From: Microbacteriaceae bacterium 3FA27C10
GTDB taxonomy: Bacteria > Actinomycetota > Actinomycetes > Actinomycetales > Microbacteriaceae
Length of the DNA: 64,000 nucleotides
Assembly: GCA_005502775.1 (NCBI GenBank)
Contig: SCNI01000005.1
Span: 1 to 64,000, forward strand
Direction: 5' to 3'
This document shows, one piece after another, positions 42,634 through 51,598 of the stretch. The notes below the pieces were generated by a model. It was not told where the DNA came from and made no database searches. It saw only the letters and a program-made list of their open reading frames with translations. A program made the translations under genes and the position numbers. How positions within the stretch are numbered: the stretch's first letter is position 1; each line of letters begins with the position of its first letter.

Positions 42634-43131
42634 ATGACTGACCCCAACGCACAACCGCCGTACGACCCGGCCGCCGGCCAGCCCACTCCCCCGCCCGGAC
42701 AGCCGACGCCGCCTCCCGGCTACCAGGCCCCTCCTCCCGGCTACCAACAGCCCCAGCCCGGCTACGGAGCGCCCGTCGCTGCGGCGCCGCTCTCGCCGGC
42801 CGACGACAAGCAGTGGGCGATGCTCGGCCAGCTGGGCGGCATCCTCGGCTTCATCCCGCCGCTGATCATCTGGCTCGTCTTCAAAGACCGCGGTCCGCTG
42901 ACCAACCAGGAGGCGAAGGAGTCGCTGAACTTCCAGATCACCGTCGCGATCTTCGTCGTGGGGCTCTACATCCTCGGCACCATCACCTCCTTCATCTTCA
43001 TCGGGCTCCTCCTGCTGCCGCTGGCGTGGGTCGTGCAGATCGTCGGTGTGATCTTCGCGATCATCGCGGGCGTCAAGGTGAACCAGGGCGGCACCTACCG
43101 CTACTTCTTCAACTTCCGCTTCATCAAGTAG
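42634..43131 (+). CDS. DUF4870 domain membrane protein
   Basis: The 165-residue product has a low-complexity Pro/Gly/Gln/Tyr N-terminus (about 5-50) with repeats of PPPGY/QPTPPPG, then a DUF4870 region with three membrane helices (about 68-82, 100-118 and 122-148) and the motif NQEAKESLNFQIT. The function is unknown. GAGAGG is the likely ribosome site. It stands alone between a promoter and a terminator. Confidence 0.85.
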   Translation: MTDPNAQPPYDPAAGQPTPPPGQPTPPPGYQAPPPGYQQPQPGYGAPVAAAPLSPADDKQWAMLGQLGGILGFIPPLIIWLVFKDRGPLTNQEAKESLNFQITVAIFVVGLYILGTITSFIFIGLLLLPLAWVVQIVGVIFAIIAGVKVNQGGTYRYFFNFRFIK

Positions 43132-43140
43132 CAGAAGTCG

Positions 43141-43173
43141 CGAGAGGGTCTGCCCGTGGGCAGGCCCTCTCGT
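43141..43173. terminator. hairpin terminator between DUF4870 gene and hemW
   Basis: CGAGAGGGTCTGCCC and GGGCAGGCCCTCTCG pair over 15 bp with one wobble around GTG. It lies between convergent genes and probably works in both directions. There is no long T-run. Confidence 0.75.
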
Positions 43174-43188
43174 CGTCTAACCGAGCGA

Positions 43189-44412
43189 TCAGGTGAGGCG
43201 GCGAACCACCGCGTCGGCCAGCAGACGGCCCTTCAGAGTGAGGTCGACCGTTCCCGCGAGGGCGGCACGGCCGTCGATGAGGCCGTCGGCGATCAGGCCC
43301 GCGATCTCACGTCGCGCATCCGACGCCAGGGAATCGACGCGCAGCACGCCGCGCACGCGGCTGAGCAGCAGCACGCGCTCGAGCTCGCGGGTCTCGTCGT
43401 CGATCGACTCACGGCCGGCGGCGGGCGACTCTCCCGCCGCGATGCGCCCGGCGTAGGCGGCCGGATGCTTGACGTTCCACCAGCGCGTGTCGCCCACGTA
43501 GCTGTGCGATCCCGGTCCGATGCCCCACCAGTCGTGTCCGAGCCAATAGCCGAGGTTGTGCCGCGAACGGGTGCGCGCGCCGTCGCGCGACCAGTTGCTC
43601 ACCTCGTACCAGTCGTAGCCGGCGACGCCGAGCCGAGCATCCGCGAGCTCGTACATGTCGGCCTGCAGATCGTCGGAGGGCTCGGCCACCTCGCCCGAAC
43701 GGATCTGCCGCGCGAGCTTCGTTCCCTGCTCCACGATCAGGGCGTAGGCCGAGATGTGGTCGGGCTCGTTGGCGAGCACGGAGTCGAGCGAGCGAGACCA
43801 GTCGGCGAGGGTCTCGCCCGGGGTGCCGTAGATGAGGTCGAGACTGACCTGGAGTCCGGCATCCTTCGCCCAGCGCACCACGTCGGGGATGCGCTCGGGG
43901 TCGTGGGTGCGCTCGAGGGTGGCCAGCACGCTCGGCACGGCCGACTGCATGCCGAAGCTCACCCGGGTGAAACCGGCGTCGGCGAGCGTCTGCAGGTAGG
44001 CGGCATCGACCGAGTCGGGGTTGGCCTCCGTGGTGACCTCGGCCTCCGGAGCGAAGCCCCAGATGCCGCGCGCCGCGCCGAGCATGGCCGCCAGCTGCAC
44101 CGCGGGCAGCAGAGTGGGGGTGCCGCCGCCGAAGAACACGGTGGAGAGAGGGCGTTCTGCGACTCCGGATGCGCCGAGCACGCCGGAGGCGAACTCCATC
44201 TCGGCGACGGCCTGAGACGCGTAGTCGGACTGCTTGACACCTCGCAGCTCAGTGGCCGTGTAGGTGTTGAAGTCGCAGTAGCCGCAGCGCACGCGGCAGA
44301 ACGGCACGTGCACGTAGAGCCCGAGGTCGCGCTCTGCCGACGCGGCAGCGCTCGCGAGCGGCAGCAGACCGTCGGCGGGGGCCGGGTCTCCGAGCGGGAG
44401 GGTGGAGGGCAT
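43189..44412 (-). CDS. hemW: HemW-type radical SAM heme chaperone
   Basis: The 407-residue product has the radical-SAM cluster motif with Cys39, Cys43 and Cys46 (CRVRCGYCDF), FFGGGTPTLL and the C-terminal HemN domain (about 310-400). The CxxxCxxC plus following F/Y-type context and the lepA neighbourhood fit HemW (heme chaperone) rather than true HemN. It begins 18 bases after the DUF1990 gene. Confidence 0.92.
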   Translation of the reverse strand: MPSTLPLGDPAPADGLLPLASAAASAERDLGLYVHVPFCRVRCGYCDFNTYTATELRGVKQSDYASQAVAEMEFASGVLGASGVAERPLSTVFFGGGTPTLLPAVQLAAMLGAARGIWGFAPEAEVTTEANPDSVDAAYLQTLADAGFTRVSFGMQSAVPSVLATLERTHDPERIPDVVRWAKDAGLQVSLDLIYGTPGETLADWSRSLDSVLANEPDHISAYALIVEQGTKLARQIRSGEVAEPSDDLQADMYELADARLGVAGYDWYEVSNWSRDGARTRSRHNLGYWLGHDWWGIGPGSHSYVGDTRWWNVKHPAAYAGRIAAGESPAAGRESIDDETRELERVLLLSRVRGVLRVDSLASDARREIAGLIADGLIDGRAALAGTVDLTLKGRLLADAVVRRLT

Positions 44413-44430
44413 GAGCTGGCGGGCGCTGCC

Positions 44431-45147
44431 CTAGACGCCCTTGCTGGGCATCAGGGCGCGCAGGTACCGCTTCATGGTGCGGGCCTGCACGGCGCGCACG
44501 ACGGGGTAGCCGAGCCACGACAGCCAGCCGGCGGGGCGCGAGAAGGCGCGCACCACGATCCAGACCGAGTCGTCGGAGAGGTGCTCCACGACGAAGCTCT
44601 CCTCGCCGGCGGCGGGATGCCCGGGCAGGGTTCCGTAGGCGAAGCCCACGCGGCCCGGCTCGTTGACGAGATAGACCACCCGCACGGGCGCGCGGAACCG
44701 CATCCCGAGCATCGTCATCGCGAGCACGGCCGTGGTGCCGGCGGACACGAGCGGGGTGCCGTCTTCGCCGTAGGCCTGCTCCGGATGCGCGGCGCGGGCC
44801 CCGAGCGGAACCCCGACCTCGTCGTAGAGCAGCCCCGCGTAGTCGGTGTCGGTCGGGGCGGGAGGGCGCACGTCGCCGACGCCGATCCCGGCGCCGCGCT
44901 GGGCGCCCCAGGCCATGAGTTTCGCCGAGGCGGCGTCGAAGCGGGCGGTGCCGCTGCCGAGACGCGCACGCCGCTCGGCCGGGCGGTAGCCCTTCGGCGG
45001 GAAGTAGAGCAGGTCTTCGGCCTGGGTGGCGCCGACCGCTCCGTAGCTGAGGGCGACTCCGGCGCGCGGGTCGTCGTCCTGGAGCGCCGCGACCCGGGTC
45101 GAGCGCACCGGCCCCACGGCGCGCGAGGACGAGGTGGCGCTCGGCAT
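44431..45147 (-). CDS. DUF1990 family protein
   Basis: The product has about 238 residues with a START/DUF1990 pattern: LSYGAVGATQ, LLYFPPKGYRPAERRARLGSG, and the hydrophobic VRVVYLVNEPGRVGFAYGTLPGHPAAGEESF block. The function is unknown. ATG 45147 overlaps the lepA stop (TGATG); GTG 45150 just before it is an alternative. AAGGA lies inside the lepA end. It is co-translated with lepA. Confidence 0.87.
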   Translation of the reverse strand: MPSATSSSRAVGPVRSTRVAALQDDDPRAGVALSYGAVGATQAEDLLYFPPKGYRPAERRARLGSGTARFDAASAKLMAWGAQRGAGIGVGDVRPPAPTDTDYAGLLYDEVGVPLGARAAHPEQAYGEDGTPLVSAGTTAVLAMTMLGMRFRAPVRVVYLVNEPGRVGFAYGTLPGHPAAGEESFVVEHLSDDSVWIVVRAFSRPAGWLSWLGYPVVRAVQARTMKRYLRALMPSKGV

Positions 45148-46997
45148 CACTTCTTGTCCTTCTTCTCCACGTCGCCGGAGAGGGCGGCGATGAAGGCCTC
45201 CTGCGGCACCTCGACGCGGCCCACCATCTTCATGCGCTTCTTGCCCTCTTTCTGCTTCTCGAGGAGCTTGCGCTTGCGGGTGATGTCACCGCCGTAGCAC
45301 TTGGCCAGAACGTCTTTGCGCATGGCGCGGATCGACTCGCGCGCGATGATGCGGGCCCCGATCGCGGCCTGGATGGGCACCTCGAACTGCTGACGCGGGA
45401 TGAGCTCGCGCAGGCGGCCCGTCATCAGCACGCCATAGGCGTAGGCCTTGTCGCGGTGCACGATGGCGCTGAACGCGTCGACCTGCTCGCCCTGGAGCAG
45501 GATGTCGACCTTCACCAGGTCGGCCTCCTGCTCGCCCGCGGGCTCGTAGTCGAGCGAGGCGTAGCCCGCCGTCTTGGACTTGAGGTTGTCGAAGAAGTCG
45601 AACACGATCTCGCCGAGCGGCATCGTGTACTTGATCTCGACGCGGTCCTCGCCGAGGAACTCCATGCCCTGCAGCGCGCCACGGCGGCTCTGGCAGAGCT
45701 CCATGATGGTGCCCACGTAGTCCTTCGGCGCCAGGATGGCGGCGTTCACGATCGGCTCGGTGACGCTCGCGATCTTGCCGCCCGGGAATTCGCTCGGGTT
45801 CGTGACCGTGACCGTCTTCTTGTCTTCGGTGGTGACGTGGTAGATCACGCTCGGCGCGGTGGCGATGAGGTCGAGGTTGAACTCGCGCTCGAGCCGCTCG
45901 GTGATGATCTCGAGGTGCAGGAGGCCGAGGAAGCCGCAGCGGAACCCGAAGCCGAGTGCGACGGAGGTCTCCGGCTCGTAGACGAGCGCCGCGTCGCTGA
46001 GCTTGAGCTTGTCGAGCGCCTCGCGGAGCACCGGGTAGTCGGTTCCGTCGATCGGGTACAGGCCCGAGAACACCATCGGCAACGGCTCGGTGTAGCCGGG
46101 CAGCGCCTGGGTGGCGGGCTTCGCCGCCGTGGTGACGGTGTCGCCGACCTTCGACTGGCGCACGTCTTTCACACCCGTGATGAGGTAGCCGACCTCGCCG
46201 ACGCCGAGGCCCTTCGAAGGCGTCGGCTCGGGGCTGGAGACCCCGATCTCGAGGATCTCGTGGGTCGCCCGCGTCGACATCATCTGGATGCGCTCGCGCG
46301 GGTTCAGGTGGCCGTCGATCATGCGCACGTAAGTGACGACGCCACGGTAGGCGTCGTAGACGGAGTCGAAGATCATGGCGCGGGCCGCGGCATCCGGATC
46401 TCCGACGGGAGCGGGGATGAGCTGGGTGACGCGGTCGAGCAGCTCTTCGACGCCCGCTCCGGTCTTGCCCGAGACGCGCAGCACGTCGTCGGGGCTGCCG
46501 CCGATGAGGCTCGCGAGCTCCTTGGCGTACTTCTCGGGATCGGCAGCCGGGAGGTCGATCTTGTTGAGCACCGGGATGATCGTGAGGTCGTTCTCGAGGG
46601 CGAGGTAGAGGTTCGCCAGAGTCTGGGCCTCGATGCCCTGGGCCGCGTCGACGAGGAGGATGGCGCCCTCGCACGCGGCGAGCGATCGGGAGACCTCGTA
46701 GGTGAAGTCGACGTGCCCGGGGGTGTCGATCATGTTGAGCGCATAGGTGCTGCCGTCGAGCGACCAGGGCATGCGTACGGCCTGGCTCTTGATGGTGATG
46801 CCGCGCTCGCGCTCGATGTCCATGCGGTCGAGGTATTGAGCGCGCATGTCACGGTCGCTCACGACGCCGGTGATGCCGAGCATCCGGTCGGCCAGGGTCG
46901 ACTTGCCGTGGTCGATGTGCGCGATGATGCAGAAGTTGCGGATGAATGCGGGGTCGGTGGAGGCAGGTTCGAGTGCCTTCAGGGCTTTGGGGCTCAC
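45147..46997 (-). CDS. lepA: elongation factor 4 (LepA)
   Basis: LepA is a translational GTPase that back-translocates ribosomes. The 616-residue product has the G1 loop HIDHGKST (27-34), DTPGHVDF (G3), NKID (G4) and the LepA-specific C-terminal domain ending in a basic [21 protein letters not shown] block. The GTG start at 46997 has AGAGGA four bases ahead. Confidence 0.98.
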   Translation of the reverse strand: MSPKALKALEPASTDPAFIRNFCIIAHIDHGKSTLADRMLGITGVVSDRDMRAQYLDRMDIERERGITIKSQAVRMPWSLDGSTYALNMIDTPGHVDFTYEVSRSLAACEGAILLVDAAQGIEAQTLANLYLALENDLTIIPVLNKIDLPAADPEKYAKELASLIGGSPDDVLRVSGKTGAGVEELLDRVTQLIPAPVGDPDAAARAMIFDSVYDAYRGVVTYVRMIDGHLNPRERIQMMSTRATHEILEIGVSSPEPTPSKGLGVGEVGYLITGVKDVRQSKVGDTVTTAAKPATQALPGYTEPLPMVFSGLYPIDGTDYPVLREALDKLKLSDAALVYEPETSVALGFGFRCGFLGLLHLEIITERLEREFNLDLIATAPSVIYHVTTEDKKTVTVTNPSEFPGGKIASVTEPIVNAAILAPKDYVGTIMELCQSRRGALQGMEFLGEDRVEIKYTMPLGEIVFDFFDNLKSKTAGYASLDYEPAGEQEADLVKVDILLQGEQVDAFSAIVHRDKAYAYGVLMTGRLRELIPRQQFEVPIQAAIGARIIARESIRAMRKDVLAKCYGGDITRKRKLLEKQKEGKKRMKMVGRVEVPQEAFIAALSGDVEKKDKK

Positions 46998-47125
46998 GCA
47001 TTCCTCTGGTGGATCGGGGAGATCGTGCCGAAAGATCGGTCGACCTATTCTGCCATGCCCCGCCCCGCCGGACTCACGACGAAATCTGGTGGAATGCTAC
47101 GGCCGTTCGCGGGTTGAATCGTCGT

Positions 47126-48013
47126 ATGGCTATCTTCCTCACCGGCGCGACCGGTTTCATCGGTTCTGCAGTCCTCCGTCAGCTCCGCGGCCAAGGCCGT
47201 GACGTCATCGCCCTCGTGCGCACCGAGGAGAAGGCCGAGGAGGTGCGGGCGGCGGGAGCCACCGCGGTTCTCGGCACGCTCACCGACGGCGAGCTCGTGT
47301 CGCGGCTCGCGCTCGAGAGCGACGGCGTCATCCACCTCGCCTCGCCCGGCGACGCGTCGAGCGCGGCCACCGACGACGCCTTCGTGACGGCCGTGCTCGC
47401 CGGACTCGAAGGCAGCGACAAGCCCTACGTGCACACGGGCGGCATCTGGGTGTTCGGATCGGGCACCGACCTCACCGAGTCGTCACCGCTCGACCCGCCC
47501 GCGCTCACCGCCTGGCGGGTGCCGGTGGAGGCACGGGTGCGCTCGGCCGTCGGCGTGAAGACGACGATCATCGCGCCCGGCATCGTATTCGGCTACGGCC
47601 AGGGAATCCCGACGGTGATCTCGGATGCGCCGCGCGGCTCCGGCACGGCGCCCGCTCTGCAGCTCGTGGGCGACGGCTCGCAGCACTGGACCACCGTGTT
47701 CGTCGACGACCTCGCGGAGCTCTACATCCTGGCGCTCGACCTCGCAGACGCGGGCTCGTACTACATCGGCGCGAGCGGGCAGAACCCGACCGTGCGCGAA
47801 CTCGGCGAGGCCGCGGCGACCGCCGCCGGCCTCGACGGGCGGGTCGAGACGGCGTCGGTGGAGCAGACGCGCGCACGGCTCGGCGCGCCCTTCGCCGACG
47901 CCCTGCTGCTCGACCAGCAGGCGCGCGGCAGCGCGGCGCGCATCGACCTCGGCTGGGAGCCCAACGGCCCCACCCTGCTCGAGGAGCTGCGCTCGGGCTC
48001 CTACGCCCACTGA
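47126..48013 (+). CDS. NAD-dependent epimerase/dehydratase family protein
   Basis: This is an atypical short-chain dehydrogenase of 295 residues with the N-terminal GATGFIG (7-13) Rossmann motif and IAPGIVFGYGQG. A clear YxxxK pair is not seen where expected, so the activity may differ from classic epimerases. The substrate is unknown. TTGAAT lies six bases before the ATG, a weak sign of a leaderless start. It is divergent from lepA. Confidence 0.85.
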   Translation: MAIFLTGATGFIGSAVLRQLRGQGRDVIALVRTEEKAEEVRAAGATAVLGTLTDGELVSRLALESDGVIHLASPGDASSAATDDAFVTAVLAGLEGSDKPYVHTGGIWVFGSGTDLTESSPLDPPALTAWRVPVEARVRSAVGVKTTIIAPGIVFGYGQGIPTVISDAPRGSGTAPALQLVGDGSQHWTTVFVDDLAELYILALDLADAGSYYIGASGQNPTVRELGEAAATAAGLDGRVETASVEQTRARLGAPFADALLLDQQARGSAARIDLGWEPNGPTLLEELRSGSYAH

Positions 48014-48046
48014 GCTCTCTGCTCCTCCCCCCTGCTTCTCCCCTCG

Positions 48047-48101
48047 GACTCGTCGCTTTCGGCTCGAAGCGCTCGCGCTTTCGAGCCGAAAGCGACGAGT
48101 C
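48047..48101. terminator. long inverted repeat between the epimerase gene and panE-like gene
   Basis: Arms 48047-48068 and 48080-48101 pair perfectly over 22 bp. The 11-base loop pairs further (AGCGC/GCGCT with one bulge), leaving a loop of about two bases. It lies between convergent genes and can terminate both. The length is well beyond an ordinary terminator stem. Confidence 0.75.
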
Positions 48102-48112
48102 TGCGTGGTGGG

Positions 48113-49111
48113 TCACGGCAGGGGGATGGCGGCGGCGACCTCGGCGGGGGTGAGGAAGGTGCGCTCGCGTTCGACGCGGTGCACGAGCGCGACCAGGGCG
48201 GCGTTCAGCGGCGCCGTGCGCGACGCATCCTGCGCCTGCTGCACCACGGCCCCGTTCAGGTGATCGATCTCGGTGAGCTGCCCGCGCCGGATGCTCTGCA
48301 GTGTCGACCCCGGATTCGGCGTCGACCCCATGCGCCGTGCCATCAGCCGCGGCAGCAGTTGCGCGAGGCCGGCCGGTGCCGCGGAGAACAGGCGCAGCAC
48401 CGGATCGCTCAGCCCGAGCAACGGCTCGAAGCGCACCCCGTGTGCCCGGGCCACGGCCACGGCCTCGCGCATGCTCGCGGTGAGCACGCGGCGCAGACGC
48501 GCATCCGCCACCGTCCGCTGCACCGAGAGCCCGGTGATGGCCGGCAGGGCGTTGATCTGGTTGACGATGAGCTTGGTCCACTGCGCGCCCGCGAAGTTGG
48601 GCGTCTCGGCCACGGGGAGGAACGCGCCCAGCGTGTCGACGGCGAAGCGGAAGGCGCTCTGCGGCGTCGACGGCAGGGCACCGAGGTAGGTCTCGGCCGG
48701 GGTGGTGATGGCCACCTCACCGGGCGAGAGGTACGACGCCGCGAAGAGGGCGAGGCCGCCGATCACCGGCGTGCCCGGCAGCTGCGCGGCCGCGGCCTCC
48801 GAGCCGCCGAGGCCGTTCTGCACCACGACCAATGGAACATCCTCGAGGTGCGGCGCGTTCGCGGCCAGGGCGGCGTGCGCATCCTGGGCCTTCACGCAGA
48901 GCACAGCGAGCTCGGGGGTGACGGTGAGGGTCTCGGAGGCCCGGGGACGGGCGGTGTGCTCGCCCCAGTGGCCGGTGAGATGGATGCCGCGCTCGGCGAC
49001 GGCGGCGAGCTGGGCTCCGCGGGCGGTCACCTCCACCTCGTGGCCGGCGCGATCGGCGAGCGCGGCGATCACGCCGCCCACCGCTCCGGCGCCGATGACG
49101 GCGATCCTCAC
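48113..49111 (-). CDS. panE: 2-dehydropantoate 2-reductase family protein
   Basis: This NADPH-dependent enzyme makes pantoate for CoA. The 332-residue product has the GAGAVGG motif (7-13) and the catalytic Lys180/Asn184 pair in QWTKLIVNQINALP. Many paralogues reduce other 2-keto acids, so panE is likely rather than certain. The GTG start at 49111 has no clear ribosome site. Confidence 0.85.
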   Translation of the reverse strand: MRIAVIGAGAVGGVIAALADRAGHEVEVTARGAQLAAVAERGIHLTGHWGEHTARPRASETLTVTPELAVLCVKAQDAHAALAANAPHLEDVPLVVVQNGLGGSEAAAAQLPGTPVIGGLALFAASYLSPGEVAITTPAETYLGALPSTPQSAFRFAVDTLGAFLPVAETPNFAGAQWTKLIVNQINALPAITGLSVQRTVADARLRRVLTASMREAVAVARAHGVRFEPLLGLSDPVLRLFSAAPAGLAQLLPRLMARRMGSTPNPGSTLQSIRRGQLTEIDHLNGAVVQQAQDASRTAPLNAALVALVHRVERERTFLTPAEVAAAIPLP

Positions 49112-49144
49112 GGGTGCCGCACCTCGCGCCCGGGACAGAGCAGG

Positions 49145-49166
49145 CCCGCCGCGGGAACGCGGCGGG
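49145..49166 (-). terminator. GC-rich hairpin between the fusion gene and panE
   Basis: CCCGCCGCG (49145-49153) and CGCGGCGGG (49158-49166) pair over 9 bp around a GGAA loop. It has no T-run, so terminator function is tentative. Confidence 0.4.
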
Positions 49167-49190
49167 GTGCCGGCGGGCGGGCGGGCGTCA

Positions 49191-50963
49191 TCACAGCTCG
49201 AGTCCGTACGCGCGGGAGGGCTCGATGCCGGGCGGGTTCTCGCGCTCGGGCATCCGCGCGAAGCCCATCGACTCGTAGAGGCTGTGCGCCGAGGTCATCT
49301 CGGTGCCGCTGTTCATGACGACGCGGGTCGCGCCGCGCTCGCGGGCGGTGTCGATGACGAACTGCGTGAGCAGGCGGCCGAGACCGCGGCGGCGCGCATC
49401 CGGGTCGACGGCCAGCAGGCGGAACTCGAGCTCCCCCGGGCGGCCGAGATGGAGTGTCTCGCCCGGCCGCGGGAGCGTGACCGAGGCGAGCACGCGACCG
49501 GTCTCCTCCTCGACGGCCACCCAGACCTCGGCGGTCTCCACGTGGCGCGCGACGTCGCGCACCTCCTCGGCGTAGTCGCCGGTGATCTCGAGGTCGGCGC
49601 TGTAGGCGGCGAAGCGCTGCTCGGAGGCGAAGGCGATCTCCTCGGCACGGATGGGGCGGACGAGGATGCCCGCCCTCGGCTGCGAGGAGGAATCGGACTG
49701 CACGGGGGTCGCCGCCGAGCCGGCTGCGGACTCCGCGAGGGAATCGGCCGTGGGCGCGCTGCCGGGAGCCTCCGTCGTGGGGCCGGAGTCTGACGACTCC
49801 GTGCCGGACCCGGCCGTCGCATCCGAGCGCGCGGGCAGGCGCCGGATTCCCTCGAGCAGGTCGGCGGTGGAGGCGGCGGCGCAGAGACGGATCCAGCCCT
49901 CGCCCATGCGGCCGAACGCGCTGCCCGGCGCCACGGCGACGTGCTGCTCGAGCAGGAAGCGCTCGGCCCAGGAGGCCACGTCTCCCCCGGTGGCGTGCGA
50001 CACGTCGACCCAGAGGTAGAAGGCGCCGGCCGGATCGAGGTAGCGGATGCCGCGCTCGTCGAGGGCGGCCGCGGCCCGTTCGAGATTGTCGCGGTAGTGC
50101 TCGGCGGCAGCGGCGACGTGCTCTTGCGGGCCGTTCAGCGCGGCCACCACCGCCCGCTGGGCGGGCGTGTTGACGCAGCTGATCATGGCCTCCTGGGCCG
50201 AGCGCAGCAGCGGTGCGAGGCCGGGCGGCGTGAGCAGCCAGCCCACGCGGGCGCCGGTGAGGGCGTAGGTCTTCGACGCAGAGAACACCGTGAGCACGCG
50301 GTCGTCGCCGCCGAGGCTCGCCAGGCTGGTGTGGGCGATGTCATAGGTGAAGCGTTCGTAGACCTCGTCGCTGATCACCCAGAGGTCGTGGGCCTCGGCG
50401 AACGCGAGCAGGGCCGCGAGAGTGTCCCGGTCGAACACCGCGCCGAGCGGATTCGACGGGGAGTTCACGATGATCGCTTTCGTGCGGTCGGTGACGAGAC
50501 GCTCGAGCTCGGCGATGTCGGGCGTGAAGTCGCGATCGGGATGCAGCGGATACGGCACCGGGGTCGCCGAGAGCAGGTGCGCGTTCATCGTGAAGGTGGT
50601 GTAGCCGGGGTCGGGCAGCAGCACTTCGTCGCCCGGATCGAGCACGAGGCTCATCGCCAGGTACAGAGCCTGGGTCGCTCCGTTGGTCACCCAGACCCGC
50701 TCGGTGTCGGTGCGGATGCCGTTGCGCTCGGCGACCGAGCGCACGATCGCCTCGCGCAGCTCCGGGACGCCGCCGTTCGGCGTGTAATCGGTGTCGTCGG
50801 CCTCCCAGGCCGCCGCCGCCGCGTCGAGGATGGCATCGGCGACGGGCACGTCGGGCTCGCCGACGGCGAGGTAGATGACGTCGTCGACCGAGTGCGCCAG
50901 CTCGAAGATGCGGCGGATGCCCGAGGGCGGAACCGAGTCGGTGTGGGAGGCGAGTCGTGGCAT
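49191..50963 (-). CDS. aminotransferase-GNAT acetyltransferase fusion
   Basis: The 590-residue product joins two enzymes. Residues 1-377 form a class I/II PLP aminotransferase with NSPSNP (167-172), SDEVYERF (198-205) and the PLP lysine Lys231 (FSASKTYALTG). Residues 378-432 are a linker rich in Ser, Gly, Ala and Thr. Residues 433-590 are a GNAT N-acetyltransferase with the acetyl-CoA loop RRRGLGR (524-530). The aminotransferase resembles LL-DAP/aspartate-type enzymes; the substrate is not known. TACCGT lies eight bases before the ATG. Confidence 0.9.
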   Translation of the reverse strand: MPRLASHTDSVPPSGIRRIFELAHSVDDVIYLAVGEPDVPVADAILDAAAAAWEADDTDYTPNGGVPELREAIVRSVAERNGIRTDTERVWVTNGATQALYLAMSLVLDPGDEVLLPDPGYTTFTMNAHLLSATPVPYPLHPDRDFTPDIAELERLVTDRTKAIIVNSPSNPLGAVFDRDTLAALLAFAEAHDLWVISDEVYERFTYDIAHTSLASLGGDDRVLTVFSASKTYALTGARVGWLLTPPGLAPLLRSAQEAMISCVNTPAQRAVVAALNGPQEHVAAAAEHYRDNLERAAAALDERGIRYLDPAGAFYLWVDVSHATGGDVASWAERFLLEQHVAVAPGSAFGRMGEGWIRLCAAASTADLLEGIRRLPARSDATAGSGTESSDSGPTTEAPGSAPTADSLAESAAGSAATPVQSDSSSQPRAGILVRPIRAEEIAFASEQRFAAYSADLEITGDYAEEVRDVARHVETAEVWVAVEEETGRVLASVTLPRPGETLHLGRPGELEFRLLAVDPDARRRGLGRLLTQFVIDTARERGATRVVMNSGTEMTSAHSLYESMGFARMPERENPPGIEPSRAYGLEL

Positions 50964-51010
50964 AGGCTTCTACGGTACCTCGTGCCCTGTTCGCGCTGTC
51001 ATCCGGCGGA

Positions 51011-51039
51011 TTGTTCCCGAGGGAAAGAACTGGTAATGT
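51011..51039 (+). promoter_or_regulatory. rpsT promoter
   Basis: TTGTTC (51011-51016), 17 bases, TAATGT (51034-51039). The leader would be about 118 bases, long enough for regulation. Confidence 0.65.
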
Positions 51040-51163
51040 TGCCTGTTGGCTTACGCATCCATAGCGTTCTGTTGGGTGCGAACAGCGAGTGGCTCCTTCC
51101 GCGGCTCGGCCGCAGCGGACCATCGCACCGCATTCATCCGAATCAGATACAGAGGTTAATTCC

Positions 51164-51424
51164 GTGGCAAACATCAAGTCGCAGATCAAGCGCATCGGCA
51201 CCAACAAGAAGGCCCAGGAGCGCAACAAGGCGGTCAAGAGCGAGCTCAAGACCGCGATCCGCGCGACCCGCACCGCCGTCGTGGCGGGCGACAAGGAGAA
51301 GGCCTCGGCCGCTCTGCTCGTCGCCGGCAAGAAGCTCGACAAGGCGGCGTCGAAGGGCGTCATCCACAAGAACCAGGCGGCGAACCGCAAGTCGGCCATC
51401 GCCAAGCAGGTCAACGCTCTCTGA
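51164..51424 (+). CDS. rpsT: 30S ribosomal protein S20
   Basis: An 86-residue S20 with the typical [20 protein letters not shown] start and [15 protein letters not shown] end. The GTG start at 51164 has AGAGGT ahead. Its neighbour holA is convergent. Confidence 0.98.
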   Translation: MANIKSQIKRIGTNKKAQERNKAVKSELKTAIRATRTAVVAGDKEKASAALLVAGKKLDKAASKGVIHKNQAANRKSAIAKQVNAL

Positions 51425-51470
51425 GCTGAGTTGTTCTGAGTCGCTGCGCTCTGCGCCGCAGACATTCGTG

Positions 51471-51496
51471 AAAGGCCCCGCTTCGGCGGGGCCTTT
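51471..51496. terminator. rho-independent terminator after rpsT
   Basis: AAAGGCCCCGC and GCGGGGCCTTT pair over 11 bp around TTCG. It probably also serves holA in the other direction. Confidence 0.9.
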
Positions 51497-51598
51497 CGTG
51501 CACCTCGCGCGTAAGGGTGCAGGAGCAGGAGCGCGGCGCACGCTGGGTGCGGTCGGCGCGCGCGGTCCGAGATTCGCGGCAGGGCGCTCCCGGCTGGG

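Noticed and set aside
42634-42780. Pro/Gly repeat in the DUF4870 protein as a mobile or recombination repeat
   Set aside because: The repeats are degenerate codon-level coding for a low-complexity tail; no exact DNA repeat unit is seen.
49145-49166. Strong terminator between fusion gene and panE
   Set aside because: The stem is clear but lacks a T-run and the genes are only 79 bases apart; kept as a low-confidence feature only.
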